64,000 nt of DNA from Bacillota bacterium. Its GTDB lineage: Bacteria; Bacillota; Clostridia; Lachnospirales; Lachnospiraceae. Of this stretch, positions 16,894 through 25,772 are shown in pieces (positions within the stretch are counted from its first letter, which is position 1; the number at the start of each line of letters is the position of its first letter). The DNA lies in the NCBI GenBank assembly GCA_023392535.1, contig JAEVYY010000015.1, positions 30,241 to 94,240 of the forward strand, given 5' to 3'. The translations under genes and the position numbers were made by a program. The notes beneath the pieces are model-generated. The model searched no databases, was not told the DNA's origin, and was given only the letters and a program-made list of their open reading frames with translations.

Positions 16894-18891
16894 ATGAAAA
16901 AAAGCAATATTTTAATAAGCAAAAAAGGATATTATATTATACTACTTTTATTAGTTATATTACGTCAATTGTGTACCATAGGTATGCCTATTTATGCAAG
17001 AGATGCGAGTGGAGCAGATGAATATTTGATGCTTGTTCAAGCGGAATCCCTATTACAAGGGAAGTACTTGGGAGATTATAATTTTCTTACACTAGTACAT
17101 GGATCTTTTTTCCCATTTTTCTTAGCAGTGATTAACAAATTAGGCATTCCATATTTAACGGCATGCACAATCTTATATACAATAGCTAGTTTGCTATTGT
17201 TATATGTGTTTCATAAATTAATAGATAATTGTTATTTAGAATTAATATTTTTTGTTATGGTATTATTTTGCCCTTCGGGGTTTGAACTTCAATTGGTATA
17301 TAGAAATGTGCTTAATCCACCACAGGTTATGATATTAATTGCTTGCTTAATGATGATATATTATGTGAGTACAGAATCTATTAGTAAAATGGCATTATGG
17401 GGAATTGGGGCTGGAATGGTCTGGGCTACATTATGGTTTACAAGAGAGGATGCCATTTGGTCAATTCCATTGGTCATAGTTTCCATGGCTGCAATTATAA
17501 TTAAATGCATTAAAAGCAAAACGGTTAAGATTACAAAACGGGTATTAGTTTTGTTTGTTCCAATATCAATCTTAATATTAAGTATTCAGTTGGTATCGGC
17601 ATTAAACTATAAATACTATGGTGTATACCTGGTGAATGAATTGAATGATTCAAATTATAATAAGGCATATAAAGAAATGATGCGGATAAAACCAGATGTT
17701 GAAGTGCCATATGTTGAGGTTACACATGATACACTTAAAAAGATATATAAAGTTAGTCCAAGTATGCAAACTTTAGAGGATAGTTTTGAGAATTATTATG
17801 AGGAAACTACTGGTGCTATTGCAGCAGGATATAATCCGGATAATGGAGAATTTAATGAGGATTTGTTTTCCTGGATGTTAAGGGGGGTTGCAGCAACAAA
17901 AGGGTATTATAAAGATGCAAAGACGGCAAATGAATATTGGGGAAATGTTTATAATGAAATACGCAGTGCGATAGATTCTGGACAGCTAGAAACAAGGAAT
18001 ATTATGCCGTCAAGATCAATGATTCCATGGCCACAGCGTAAAGACAGCTTGATATCCTATTTAAATTCTTTCGTATCCTTATATAAAAGATGCTTAATAC
18101 ATAATATTTTTGTTTTAGATTTAAGAGAGAGTATAATAGATGAAGAAGTTATAAGGAGATACGAAGCAATTACAGGAAATTGTGCAGTGTATGGTGGTAA
18201 TTATAAAGCTAGTATGAGTGGTTGGTTTTTTTCTACTACTATCAATGAAATCTGTTATGCCAGGATAGTGGATAGTAATGGACAACTTATATATGACATT
18301 CCAATGAAAAACAGTGAAGATATCTATAACAATGTTGGAGAGCAGTATGAGAACACCCAGAATTGTAGATTTGATTTTGAAATAGAAGTAGAAAATATTG
18401 ATGATTTATTTTTGAATGTATTTAACCAGAAAGGAGAAACACTTGCTTTAGTTTGCTTAAAGGACTATCAGAATGCGCAATGGCGACCGGGTATTTTTTA
18501 TGCAATAGAAAAATGTGAGTTATTATCAGGAGATGATGCTATGAAACAATACATGGGCGAACGTTTGCAAAGATTACAGAATATTAATAATTTGTATTCT
18601 CTAATTGTACCAATAATGTTTTTTGCAGCATTGATCGTATATGCTACTATTACAAGGATAGTTGTTTTTAAACATAAGGTAGTGTCAGAAATAATAGTAG
18701 GAAACTGGTTATTTGTATCTGCACTTTTAGGGAGTAGCTTAGTCATAATTGCGGGACTTGCTTATGTTAATGCTTTTATGTTTGACGCTTCTGGGTATGC
18801 AAGAGTAGCAAGTTTACTTATAGATACTTTTAGTATTTCAACTATTTGCCTTGGAATTCAACAATTAATAATCCGAAAGAAAAATGCGTAA
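16894..18891 (+). CDS. Polytopic membrane protein, probable GT-C-type glycosyltransferase
   Basis: The 665-aa protein has an N-terminal helix followed by ARDASGADEY (about residues 36-45). This acidic first-loop motif resembles that of GT-C enzymes such as ArnT/PMT and Wzy-like proteins. About eight helices follow to residue ~240, then a large outside domain (about 240-560), then three C-terminal helices. GT-C enzymes use polyprenyl-phosphate sugars at the outer face of the membrane. Specificity is unknown, and a polymerase or another membrane enzyme cannot be excluded. ATG 16894 follows TTAGGAGAATTAAATAA. Confidence 0.6.
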   Translation: MKKSNILISKKGYYIILLLLVILRQLCTIGMPIYARDASGADEYLMLVQAESLLQGKYLGDYNFLTLVHGSFFPFFLAVINKLGIPYLTACTILYTIASLLLLYVFHKLIDNCYLELIFFVMVLFCPSGFELQLVYRNVLNPPQVMILIACLMMIYYVSTESISKMALWGIGAGMVWATLWFTREDAIWSIPLVIVSMAAIIIKCIKSKTVKITKRVLVLFVPISILILSIQLVSALNYKYYGVYLVNELNDSNYNKAYKEMMRIKPDVEVPYVEVTHDTLKKIYKVSPSMQTLEDSFENYYEETTGAIAAGYNPDNGEFNEDLFSWMLRGVAATKGYYKDAKTANEYWGNVYNEIRSAIDSGQLETRNIMPSRSMIPWPQRKDSLISYLNSFVSLYKRCLIHNIFVLDLRESIIDEEVIRRYEAITGNCAVYGGNYKASMSGWFFSTTINEICYARIVDSNGQLIYDIPMKNSEDIYNNVGEQYENTQNCRFDFEIEVENIDDLFLNVFNQKGETLALVCLKDYQNAQWRPGIFYAIEKCELLSGDDAMKQYMGERLQRLQNINNLYSLIVPIMFFAALIVYATITRIVVFKHKVVSEIIVGNWLFVSALLGSSLVIIAGLAYVNAFMFDASGYARVASLLIDTFSISTICLGIQQLIIRKKNA

Positions 18892-18954
18892 ACTAAATGA
18901 TTGACAAATAAGGTTTTTTTCAATCGCCTATATTAAAATAAAGAAGAGGAGAGC

Positions 18955-19671
18955 ATGATAAATTATGCAAATGAGATGATGACAATAGGATTATGCTTAA
19001 TAACATGGAATGAATTAGTAGGATGCCAGCATGATATACCAGTGATTGATAGAACAAAATTTGATCAGATTTATTGTATTGATGGTGGTAGCACAGATGG
19101 TACGGTTGAGTATTTGGAAGAACAAGAGATTCAAGTATATACACAAACCCAAAAAGGTCTAAATCAGGCTTGTATTGATGGATGCAATTTTTGCCAATGT
19201 GATGCTTTTGTATTCTATCATCCGAAAGGAACGATTCCGATAGAAGATTCTTATAAATTCCGTTCATTTTTTGAAGAAGGATATGAGTTAGTGGTTGGAA
19301 GCAGAATGATGAAGGCTTCAGTAAATGAAGAAGATGGGAAATTATTGAAGCCAAGAAAATGGTTTGTATTAGGACTGGCACTAATAGCTAAATTATTGTT
19401 CAAACGTGAAGGAAATACAGTATGGGATACCTTACATGGTTTTAGAGGAATGACAGTTGAGGGATTTAAAAAATTGTCTATCTCGAATTTCGATCCGTCA
19501 ATTGATATAGAAATGGTTTGTAGAACATACAAGTTAAGACTGAAAAGAATTGAATTTCCAACAACAGAAAAACCTCGTTTGGCAGGAGAAACACATTTTA
19601 AAGCATTTGCAACGGGTAAGAAATTATTAAAATATATGTGGTGGGAAATACATAGAAAAGTAAAAAAGTAA
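18955..19671 (+). CDS. GT2 family glycosyltransferase, DPM1-like
   Basis: The 238-aa protein has a compact GT-A domain with IYCIDGGSTDGTVEYL near residues 41-56, a polyprenyl-phosphate mannose synthase-like VVGSRMM motif near residue 117, and a basic tail. It has no obvious C-terminal membrane helices, as in the short DPM1 group. It may load a sugar onto polyprenyl phosphate for the GT-C-like protein encoded just upstream; that pairing is inferred from position. In the usual DXD position it reads FYHPKGT (about 86-92), so the metal site may be altered. ATG 18955 follows GAGGAGAGC. Confidence 0.72.
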   Translation: MINYANEMMTIGLCLITWNELVGCQHDIPVIDRTKFDQIYCIDGGSTDGTVEYLEEQEIQVYTQTQKGLNQACIDGCNFCQCDAFVFYHPKGTIPIEDSYKFRSFFEEGYELVVGSRMMKASVNEEDGKLLKPRKWFVLGLALIAKLLFKREGNTVWDTLHGFRGMTVEGFKKLSISNFDPSIDIEMVCRTYKLRLKRIEFPTTEKPRLAGETHFKAFATGKKLLKYMWWEIHRKVKK

Positions 19672-19684
19672 AGGAATGCAAAAG

Positions 19685-20896
19685 ATGAAAAAATACTTGA
19701 TTTTAGGGGCAGGACCGGCAGGATTGTCACTTGCAAATAGATTACAACAATTAGGAGAAGATTCCTTTATAGTGCTGGAAAAGGAGAATGAGGCTGGTGG
19801 ACTTTGCAGATCAACAACAGTAGACAATGCACCATTAGATATAGGGGGAGGGCATTTTTTAGATGTTAGACGTCCAAAAGTAAATGAATTCCTATTTGAA
19901 TTTATGCCAGAAAAAGAGTGGGATATTTATACCCGTGATTCCCAAATTGAAATAGAAGGAAAGACTGTCAATCATCCAATTGAGGCGAACATTTGGCAGA
20001 TGAATATAGAAAAACAAGTTGAATATTTGAAATCAATAGCAGTTGCTGGTTGCAATTTGAATAAAGCAATTCCTGAAAAGTTCATAGATTGGATATTTTG
20101 GAAATTAGGGGATAAAATTGCAACAGATTATATGATTCCTTATAACAAAAAAATGTTTGGTGAAAACCTAAATCAATTAGGAACATTTTGGCTAGAAAAA
20201 TTACCTAATGTTTCTTTTGAGGAGACTTTACTGAGTTGTCTAAACAAGAAGATGTATGGTACGCAACCAGGTCATGCACAATTTTATTATCCTAAAAATT
20301 TTGGATATGGTGAATTATGGTTACGAATGGCAAAAAAAATTAGTAATAATATAAAATATAGTACTTCTGTTTGTAAGATTGATTTTAATCATAGAAAAGT
20401 ATTCGATAGAAATGGAAAAGAATATCAAGCAGAACAGATTATTTCAACGATTCCATGGTGTGGATTTGATGAATGTATTGGATTATCTTGGGACCAACAA
20501 GATAATATAAAGCAACTGAAATATAGTTCTATTCAAACGGAATATTATTCTAAAAACATGGATACAAAAGCACAATGGATATATTACCCATCTTACAGAC
20601 TAAAGTATCATAGGATATTAGTGAGGCATAATTTTTGTCCAAATAGTAGAGGCTACTGGACAGAAACGAATGCAGATAGAGTGAGTAAAGATACAAATTC
20701 GTATTTTCATTATATGAATGAATTTGCATATCCTTTAAATACAATTAATAAACCAACAGTTATGAAAGACTTGCTTACATGGACGGAAAAAAAAGGTGTA
20801 ATAGGACTTGGGCGTTGGGGAGAATGGGAACATTATAATTCTGATGTTGTTGTGTCAAAAGCAATTGATTTGGCTGAAAGGTTAATTAAAAAATAA
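19685..20896 (+). CDS. FAD-dependent oxidoreductase, amine-oxidase/UDP-galactopyranose mutase-like
   Basis: The 403-aa protein begins with the dinucleotide-binding motif YLILGAGPAGLSLANRL followed by the glutamate and GG pair of the FAD site (LEKENEAGGLC). GGGHFLD (about residues 55-61) fits the protoporphyrinogen-oxidase/UGM-like superfamily. Such proteins in glycan loci often act on nucleotide sugars or lipid-linked sugars, but the UGM-specific residues cannot be confirmed by eye. It follows a GT2 by 13 bp. The ATG at 19685 has AAAGG at proper spacing; the ATG at 19676 is too close to it. Confidence 0.75.
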   Translation: MKKYLILGAGPAGLSLANRLQQLGEDSFIVLEKENEAGGLCRSTTVDNAPLDIGGGHFLDVRRPKVNEFLFEFMPEKEWDIYTRDSQIEIEGKTVNHPIEANIWQMNIEKQVEYLKSIAVAGCNLNKAIPEKFIDWIFWKLGDKIATDYMIPYNKKMFGENLNQLGTFWLEKLPNVSFEETLLSCLNKKMYGTQPGHAQFYYPKNFGYGELWLRMAKKISNNIKYSTSVCKIDFNHRKVFDRNGKEYQAEQIISTIPWCGFDECIGLSWDQQDNIKQLKYSSIQTEYYSKNMDTKAQWIYYPSYRLKYHRILVRHNFCPNSRGYWTETNADRVSKDTNSYFHYMNEFAYPLNTINKPTVMKDLLTWTEKKGVIGLGRWGEWEHYNSDVVVSKAIDLAERLIKK

Positions 20897-20949
20897 AAAA
20901 TATAGTATAACTATCTCAATAAATTACTAGCAAGAAAGAGGATTTAAAA

Positions 20950-21948
20950 ATGCAGGTATCAGGATCAATTTTTGCAGTAAAGGACAATTATTTTGAATAC
21001 GCTAATAATCTAAAATATTCTAATGCTAATTTTTTACATATTGATTTGTTCACAGACAATGATAATTTTAAATTAGAGGATATCTTAAAATTTAATAAAG
21101 AATATTTACCATTAGATGTACACTTGATCTATGAAAAAATAACAGACGATGATATTAATATACTAAACCTATCTAATACACAATTTTTAAATATTCAATA
21201 TGAAAATTTAATAGATAAGAATCAGATAATTGAAATTGCAAAAAAATTTAGTGGTAATTTTGGAATAGCTATTACAGACAAAACTGATATTGGAATTTTA
21301 AGTAGCTATATTAATAATATCTCACAGGTTCTAATTATGTGTAGTGAACCCGGGGTTTCAGGGGCAAAATTCTCTGAAATTAATTTTGATAGAATTAGGA
21401 GAATAAAGGAACAATATCCTAACTTAAGAATTTTTGCAGATGGTGGAATAGATAATAAAATAGCAGAAGAAATGAATTTATTAGGTGTTTCAATGATTGT
21501 ATCGGGATCTTATTTAGCGAACAAGCCATCGGAATTAAGTAAAAGTATTTATTCGTTACGATATGCAAGTGAGCAAAATATTAAAGTAACCAGAAATATG
21601 ATAAAAAAACAACAGCTTCCAATTTTGGACAAGTATGCAAAATTCATAGATATTGTTGATTGTATGAGTAGATATAGATTAGGGATTGTTTTCATAGAAA
21701 CAAAAAATGAATTTCATGGTATTATTACAGATGGGGATATAAGAAAAGGTTACCTAAATTACAAACAAGAAGTATTTGAGCTAAAGGCTGAAAAGCTAAT
21801 GAACAGATCCCCTTTCGTAATACAAAAAGATTTGAATATGGAAGATTTATTTGTGTTATTATCTAAGAGAAACAAAGGAATAGAAGTAGTTCCAATAATG
21901 GAAAATAATAATTTAATTGGTGCGATTGATTTACACATAGGTTTATAG
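20950..21948 (+). CDS. Ribulose-phosphate 3-epimerase-like domain fused to a CBS pair
   Basis: Residues 1-~205 form an Rpe-like TIM barrel. The metal ligands of the family are in place: H30 and D32 in FLHIDLF, H58 in DVHLI, and D164 in FADGGID. The phosphate loop EPGVSGAKF is also present. Residues ~225-332 are two CBS domains containing GIITDGDIRKGY. That is the same arrangement as the CBS part of KdsD, the arabinose-5-phosphate isomerase, whose catalytic domain is a SIS fold. Here an epimerase seems to replace that domain. It is the first gene of a 3-deoxy-ulosonate module and probably supplies or controls its sugar-phosphate precursor, with CBS domains sensing a nucleotide product. ATG 20950 follows AAGAAAGAGG. 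Confidence 0.8.
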   Translation: MQVSGSIFAVKDNYFEYANNLKYSNANFLHIDLFTDNDNFKLEDILKFNKEYLPLDVHLIYEKITDDDINILNLSNTQFLNIQYENLIDKNQIIEIAKKFSGNFGIAITDKTDIGILSSYINNISQVLIMCSEPGVSGAKFSEINFDRIRRIKEQYPNLRIFADGGIDNKIAEEMNLLGVSMIVSGSYLANKPSELSKSIYSLRYASEQNIKVTRNMIKKQQLPILDKYAKFIDIVDCMSRYRLGIVFIETKNEFHGIITDGDIRKGYLNYKQEVFELKAEKLMNRSPFVIQKDLNMEDLFVLLSKRNKGIEVVPIMENNNLIGAIDLHIGL

Positions 21949-21960
21949 AAGGGAGTATAA

Positions 21961-22671
21961 ATGAATATGAAAAAAATTGTAGCATTTGTTCCAGCAAGGG
22001 GAGGCTCTACCAGAGTACAAAAGAAAAATTTAAAGCTTATTGGAGGCATACCAATGTTTTTAAGAGCTTGTTATAATTTGGCCCAAGTATTACCAAAAGA
22101 GAATATTGTAGTGGATTCAGATGATTTGGAAATTCTGAAAATAGCAAAAGAAAATGGCTTTAAAACATTAAAAAGACCGGATGAATTAGCGACAAATGCA
22201 ACAGATGGAAATGGTTTTTTTAAATGGGAAACTTCTAATTACCCTGATGCAGATATATATATACAACACTTGCCACCAATGGTATTCTTATCGAAACAGA
22301 CATTGGAAAAAACGCTGGAAGCTCTAGAAGATAACTACGATTCAATTGTTTGTGTTGGAAAGGAACATTATTATCTTTGGGATAGTGAAAAGAATACTCC
22401 TATGTATGATCTAGAACATATTCCTAACAGTTTCAATTTGAAAGAAACAATGTTTGAGACAATGGGATTATATGCTATAAAAAAAGATATTCATATAGAA
22501 ACCGGATTAAGAATAGGAAAAAAATTTAAAATTATTGAAGTACCTAAAATAGAACAGGTTGACATTAATTACCCAGAAGATTTTGAGTTTGCTACGGCCA
22601 TTGAGGCGGGATTACCAGAGGAAAGCCAGTATAAGAGTAGAAATTTAATTAAATTAGGAGAAATATTGTGA
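21961..22671 (+). CDS. CMP-sugar synthetase (acylneuraminate cytidylyltransferase family)
   Basis: The 236-aa protein starts with the CTP-binding motif FVPARGGSTRVQKKNLK. This is the NeuA/PseF/LegF pattern, not the KdsB one (PARxxSxRLPGK). Further acidic residues (VVDSDD, about residue 50; DINYPEDFEF near 205) would bind metal and orient the sugar acid. The reaction is CTP plus a 3-deoxy-ulosonate giving the CMP-sugar. Placed between the Rpe-CBS fusion and a DAH7P-synthase-like enzyme, it probably activates the product of this module and not sialic acid, for which a second homologue exists at 41814. It overlaps the next gene by 4 bp. Confidence 0.8.
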   Translation: MNMKKIVAFVPARGGSTRVQKKNLKLIGGIPMFLRACYNLAQVLPKENIVVDSDDLEILKIAKENGFKTLKRPDELATNATDGNGFFKWETSNYPDADIYIQHLPPMVFLSKQTLEKTLEALEDNYDSIVCVGKEHYYLWDSEKNTPMYDLEHIPNSFNLKETMFETMGLYAIKKDIHIETGLRIGKKFKIIEVPKIEQVDINYPEDFEFATAIEAGLPEESQYKSRNLIKLGEIL

Positions 22672-23474
22672 TATCAAAGAGTGATGAAGTAAAACAAGAG
22701 ATCTTAATAGATGAAATCCAAATGTTTAATAAGAAAACATGTAGAATAATGGCAGGTCCCTGTGCAGTTGAGAGCAGAGATCAAATTATGTATACAGCAG
22801 AAAAATTGGCTGATTTTGGTATTGAGATTTTTAGAGCCGGAGCATTTAAGCCAAGGACCAATCCTTATGCTTTTCAGGGAAGTCATGAAGAAGGCTTGAA
22901 ATGGCTTGAGGAAGTAAGAGAAACTTATGGAATGAAAATAATAACAGAGACTTCTGATTCAACTAATTTTTCGGCAGTAGAGAATACAGCAGACATTATA
23001 CAAATTGGTGCCAAAGCAATGTATGACCATGCATTATTAAGAGCGGCAGGTAAATCAAAGAAACCAATTCTACTCAAAAGACATTTTGCGGCTACGGTGG
23101 AAGAGTTTTTTAAAATGGCAGATTATGCACTGATAGAAGGAAACAGGCAGATCATGTTCTGTGAAAGAGGAATCAGAACCTTTGAAAACTCCACACGATT
23201 TACTTTGGACTTATGCGGTGCGGCTGTTATAAAAAAAGAAACAAAGGCACCGTTAATATTAGATCCATCGCATTCTATGGGATATAGTTTTGGTGTACCG
23301 GATGTTGCAAAAGCGTGCGTGGCATTTGGATGTGAAGGAATATTGATAGAGGTTCATCACAACCCAAGAGAGGCATTATGTGATAGTGAACAAGCATTAA
23401 GTATTGATGAATTTACGAAACTGTACAAACAAATGAAAGATATAGGAAATGCTATAGGAAAGGATGTAAAATAA
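22668..23474 (+). CDS. DAH7P synthase-type (Ibeta) 3-deoxy-ulosonate phosphate synthase
   Basis: The 268-aa protein has the type Ibeta DAH7PS motifs: AGPCAVES (29-36, with the metal cysteine), KPRTNPYAFQG (61-71), LLKRHF (135-140), CERGIRTFE (165-173) and DPSHS (199-203). KPRT is the established mark of DAH7P synthases, whereas Kdo8P synthases carry KANRS. It therefore most likely condenses PEP with erythrose 4-phosphate, or another aldose phosphate, to a 3-deoxy-ulosonate phosphate. No regulatory domain is fused. The neighbours are glycan genes, not shikimate genes, so a specialised role is likely. GTG 22668 overlaps the preceding stop and has AGGAGAAA upstream. Confidence 0.82.
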   Translation: MISKSDEVKQEILIDEIQMFNKKTCRIMAGPCAVESRDQIMYTAEKLADFGIEIFRAGAFKPRTNPYAFQGSHEEGLKWLEEVRETYGMKIITETSDSTNFSAVENTADIIQIGAKAMYDHALLRAAGKSKKPILLKRHFAATVEEFFKMADYALIEGNRQIMFCERGIRTFENSTRFTLDLCGAAVIKKETKAPLILDPSHSMGYSFGVPDVAKACVAFGCEGILIEVHHNPREALCDSEQALSIDEFTKLYKQMKDIGNAIGKDVK

Positions 23475-23476
23475 TA

Positions 23477-24112
23477 ATGTATGATTTAAATGTTGAAGAT
23501 TTGTGTAGTGGTTTGTTTTCAGATGTAATGGATTCTTTGGGATATAGGCATCAGATAATAACAGGATTTATGAAAAATAAAGATCTGGTTAGTGCTTTGG
23601 GACGAGCAAGAACGGTTAAAATAGAAACTATGGATACAAAAGATGAAAATATTAGAAAAGGTTTGTCTTTCTTAGCAGAGGTTGGAAAAGACGAAGTTTT
23701 AATCGTTAAAGGGAGTAATGAATTTGCATACTTTGGAGAATTGATGACGAAGTTGTCTACACGTCAACAGATAGAAGGCATTATCATTGATGGTCTGACA
23801 AGAGATACTAACTACACCCATAGGAAGTTTGTTACGTTACCAATAATGGCCAAAGGCTATTCTCCGGTTGATATTAAAGGAAGAGGAAGAGTAGAAGATA
23901 CGGATGTAGTAATAGAAATTGATGGCATTAAGGTGAAACCAAATGATTTAATATATATGGATAATGAAGCTATCTGTGTTGTGCCAAATGAAATTGAAGA
24001 AGAGGTAATTCGACTAATAAAAGAGAAAATACTTGAAGAGCAGAGAATTACAGAATTAATAAAAAGTGGTATACCTGTGGAAGAGTTATTAAAAACGGTT
24101 GTGGAGTTTTAG
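23477..24112 (+). CDS. RraA-family protein, probable pyruvate-type aldolase
   Basis: The 211-aa protein has FGELM (86-90) followed by IIIDGLTRDTNY (102-113) and the later LPIMAKGYSP and GRGRVE stretches. These are the conserved motifs of the RraA / HMG-CHA class II aldolase family, including the R109-D110 pair needed for metal-dependent pyruvate enolate chemistry. Family aldolases cleave 2-keto-4-hydroxy acids to pyruvate. 3-Deoxy-ulosonates have this kind of framework, so this enzyme may trim, recycle or remodel the product of the preceding synthase. A non-catalytic RNase-regulator role, as for E. coli RraA, is less likely here. It starts 2 bp after the synthase stop. Confidence 0.75.
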   Translation: MYDLNVEDLCSGLFSDVMDSLGYRHQIITGFMKNKDLVSALGRARTVKIETMDTKDENIRKGLSFLAEVGKDEVLIVKGSNEFAYFGELMTKLSTRQQIEGIIIDGLTRDTNYTHRKFVTLPIMAKGYSPVDIKGRGRVEDTDVVIEIDGIKVKPNDLIYMDNEAICVVPNEIEEEVIRLIKEKILEEQRITELIKSGIPVEELLKTVVEF

Positions 24113-24114
24113 TA

Positions 24115-24588
24115 ATGATTAAAAAAAATAAAATAAAATACTTATTTATGGATGTAGATGGAACATTGACTAATGGACAAATTAATATTGGAAATGATGG
24201 GGAAGTATTTAAATCATTTTATTGCAGAGACGGATTGGGGATATTGAGAGCTAATCAAAAAGGAATTACTTCCATCATTATCACATCGCGTAAATCAGAA
24301 ATTGTTGAACAAAGAGCAAGAGAATTAAATATTGAGCATGTTTTTCAAGGTCTTAATGAAAAAAAGATAGACCAGATGAAAAAAATAGTTCAGCAATTTA
24401 ACATTGAAAAGGGTGAAATAGCATACATCGGTGATGATATTAATGATTTAGAATGCATGCAAATATCAGATATTGTTGGTTGTCCGCAGGATTCTGTTGA
24501 TGAAGTGAAGAAAGTAGCGACATATATATGTAAACATAAAGGTGGGGAAGGAGCTGTCCGAGAGTTTATTGATTGGATTTTGGAGTAA
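24115..24588 (+). CDS. KdsC-type HAD phosphatase
   Basis: The 157-aa protein is the size of capless C0 HAD phosphatases. It has FMDVDGTLTNG (11-21, D13 and D15), NDGEVFKSFYCRDG and YIGDDINDLECM, matching KdsC and the NeuNAc-9-phosphate phosphatase relatives. It would remove the terminal phosphate from the ulosonate phosphate made by the synthase two genes upstream, leaving the free acid for the CMP-sugar synthetase. The active form in this family is normally a tetramer. ATG 24115 lies 2 bp after the preceding stop. Confidence 0.85.
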   Translation: MIKKNKIKYLFMDVDGTLTNGQINIGNDGEVFKSFYCRDGLGILRANQKGITSIIITSRKSEIVEQRARELNIEHVFQGLNEKKIDQMKKIVQQFNIEKGEIAYIGDDINDLECMQISDIVGCPQDSVDEVKKVATYICKHKGGEGAVREFIDWILE

Positions 24589-24674
24589 TCAATGAAATTT
24601 AACTAATTATGAATTGAAAATATAAATAAGCGAGAGTGCAGTGTATGCATTAAAGAGAAGGGTAAAGGTAGAAT

Positions 24675-25748
24675 TTGGATAGAGAAGCTGAAAAGAGAAA
24701 TAGTAACGTAGAATTACTAAGAATTATATCAATGATTATGATTATTGCACATCACTATGCATATCATGGTGGGTTTGATTTTAATATAAATGCGGGTTTA
24801 TTCAATAAGATACTGGTACATATACTTTCTCTTGGAGGGAAGATAGGCGTAAATATTTTTGTTTTAATTACTGGGTATTATTTATATGATTCTAAATTTC
24901 GCTTAAAGAAACTAGTTAAATTGATCTTAGAGGTGCTTTTTTACTCGATTTTTTGTAATATTCTTTCATTTGCAAGAGGCATGGAGACTTTGCAGACAGC
25001 AACTGTATGCAAAATGCTGTTTCCAATAACATATAGTGTATATTGGTTCGCTACATCATACATACTATTATACATTTTTTCTGACTTTTTAAATTTGGCT
25101 ATCCGGGCTATGAACCAGAAAAAACACAGAATGTTACTTATATTATTAATTATATGTTCCTCCATCATACCTACAGTTACATCTGTTCAGAACCCATTTG
25201 CAGATGCCGGGTGGCTTATTATTGTATATTTGATAGGTGCATATATACATAAATATCCGAATAAATATTTCAAATGTTTGAAGCTGAATTTGATGTTGAC
25301 AAGCCTGATAGTGGGAATACTTATTGTATTAGTAATAATATTTGAAGTCTGTGGATTAAGTATTGAAGATTATAATAGATATACGGCATATTTTATTGAA
25401 TTAAATAAATTTCCAGGACTGATTTGTTCAATGACATTTTTTATGTTGTTTACTAATATTAAAATGAGATATTGCAAAGTCGTTAATATAATAGCGACAT
25501 CAATGTTTGGAGTCTATTTATTGCATGACCATCCTATTACGAGACAACTTTTATGGGGGAATTTATTTAAAAATAATGCGTATTTTACGAGTGACTTTTT
25601 GTGGTTACATGCAATAGTAACAATAATGTCTATATTGGTAATAGGGGTAGTAATAGATAAATTGAGAGAACGTTTAATTGAACGACCGCTTTTGCTATTC
25701 TATGACAGAATTAGTAAATATTTAAAATTAAAGGTAGTGATAAGATGA
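24675..25748 (+). CDS. Acyltransferase-3 family membrane O-acyltransferase
   Basis: The 357-aa protein has about ten hydrophobic helices and starts NVELLRIISMIMIIAHHYAYHG, where the HH pair is the family's hallmark. FVLITGYYLY and the late VYLLHDHPI stretch also fit Acyl_transf_3. These enzymes O-acetylate or O-succinylate glycans, usually taking the acyl group from acyl-CoA on the inside. It starts with TTG at 24675 behind AAAGGTAG; the related pseudogene at 16008 also starts with TTG. The glycan target is unknown. Confidence 0.85.
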   Translation: MDREAEKRNSNVELLRIISMIMIIAHHYAYHGGFDFNINAGLFNKILVHILSLGGKIGVNIFVLITGYYLYDSKFRLKKLVKLILEVLFYSIFCNILSFARGMETLQTATVCKMLFPITYSVYWFATSYILLYIFSDFLNLAIRAMNQKKHRMLLILLIICSSIIPTVTSVQNPFADAGWLIIVYLIGAYIHKYPNKYFKCLKLNLMLTSLIVGILIVLVIIFEVCGLSIEDYNRYTAYFIELNKFPGLICSMTFFMLFTNIKMRYCKVVNIIATSMFGVYLLHDHPITRQLLWGNLFKNNAYFTSDFLWLHAIVTIMSILVIGVVIDKLRERLIERPLLLFYDRISKYLKLKVVIR

Positions 25749-25772
25749 CAGTAGTATATGTGAGGAAAAGAA

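Noticed and set aside
18901..18934. Promoter with perfect TTGACA and TATATT before the GT2 gene
   Set aside because: The two boxes are 22 bp apart, too long for sigma-A; no box exists at 16-18 bp.
19251..19736. 161-aa ORF on the minus strand
   Set aside because: Antisense to a GT2 and an FAD oxidoreductase gene with clear motifs; no ribosome site or family resemblance.
21961..22671. KdsB (CMP-Kdo synthetase)
   Set aside because: The N-terminal motif is PARGGSTRVQKKNLK, the NeuA family pattern, without the RLPGK of KdsB.
22668..23474. Kdo8P synthase (KdsA) for the synthase gene
   Set aside because: The context suggested KdsA, but the motifs KPRT and CERGIRTFE are those of DAH7P synthase; the KANRS motif of KdsA is absent.
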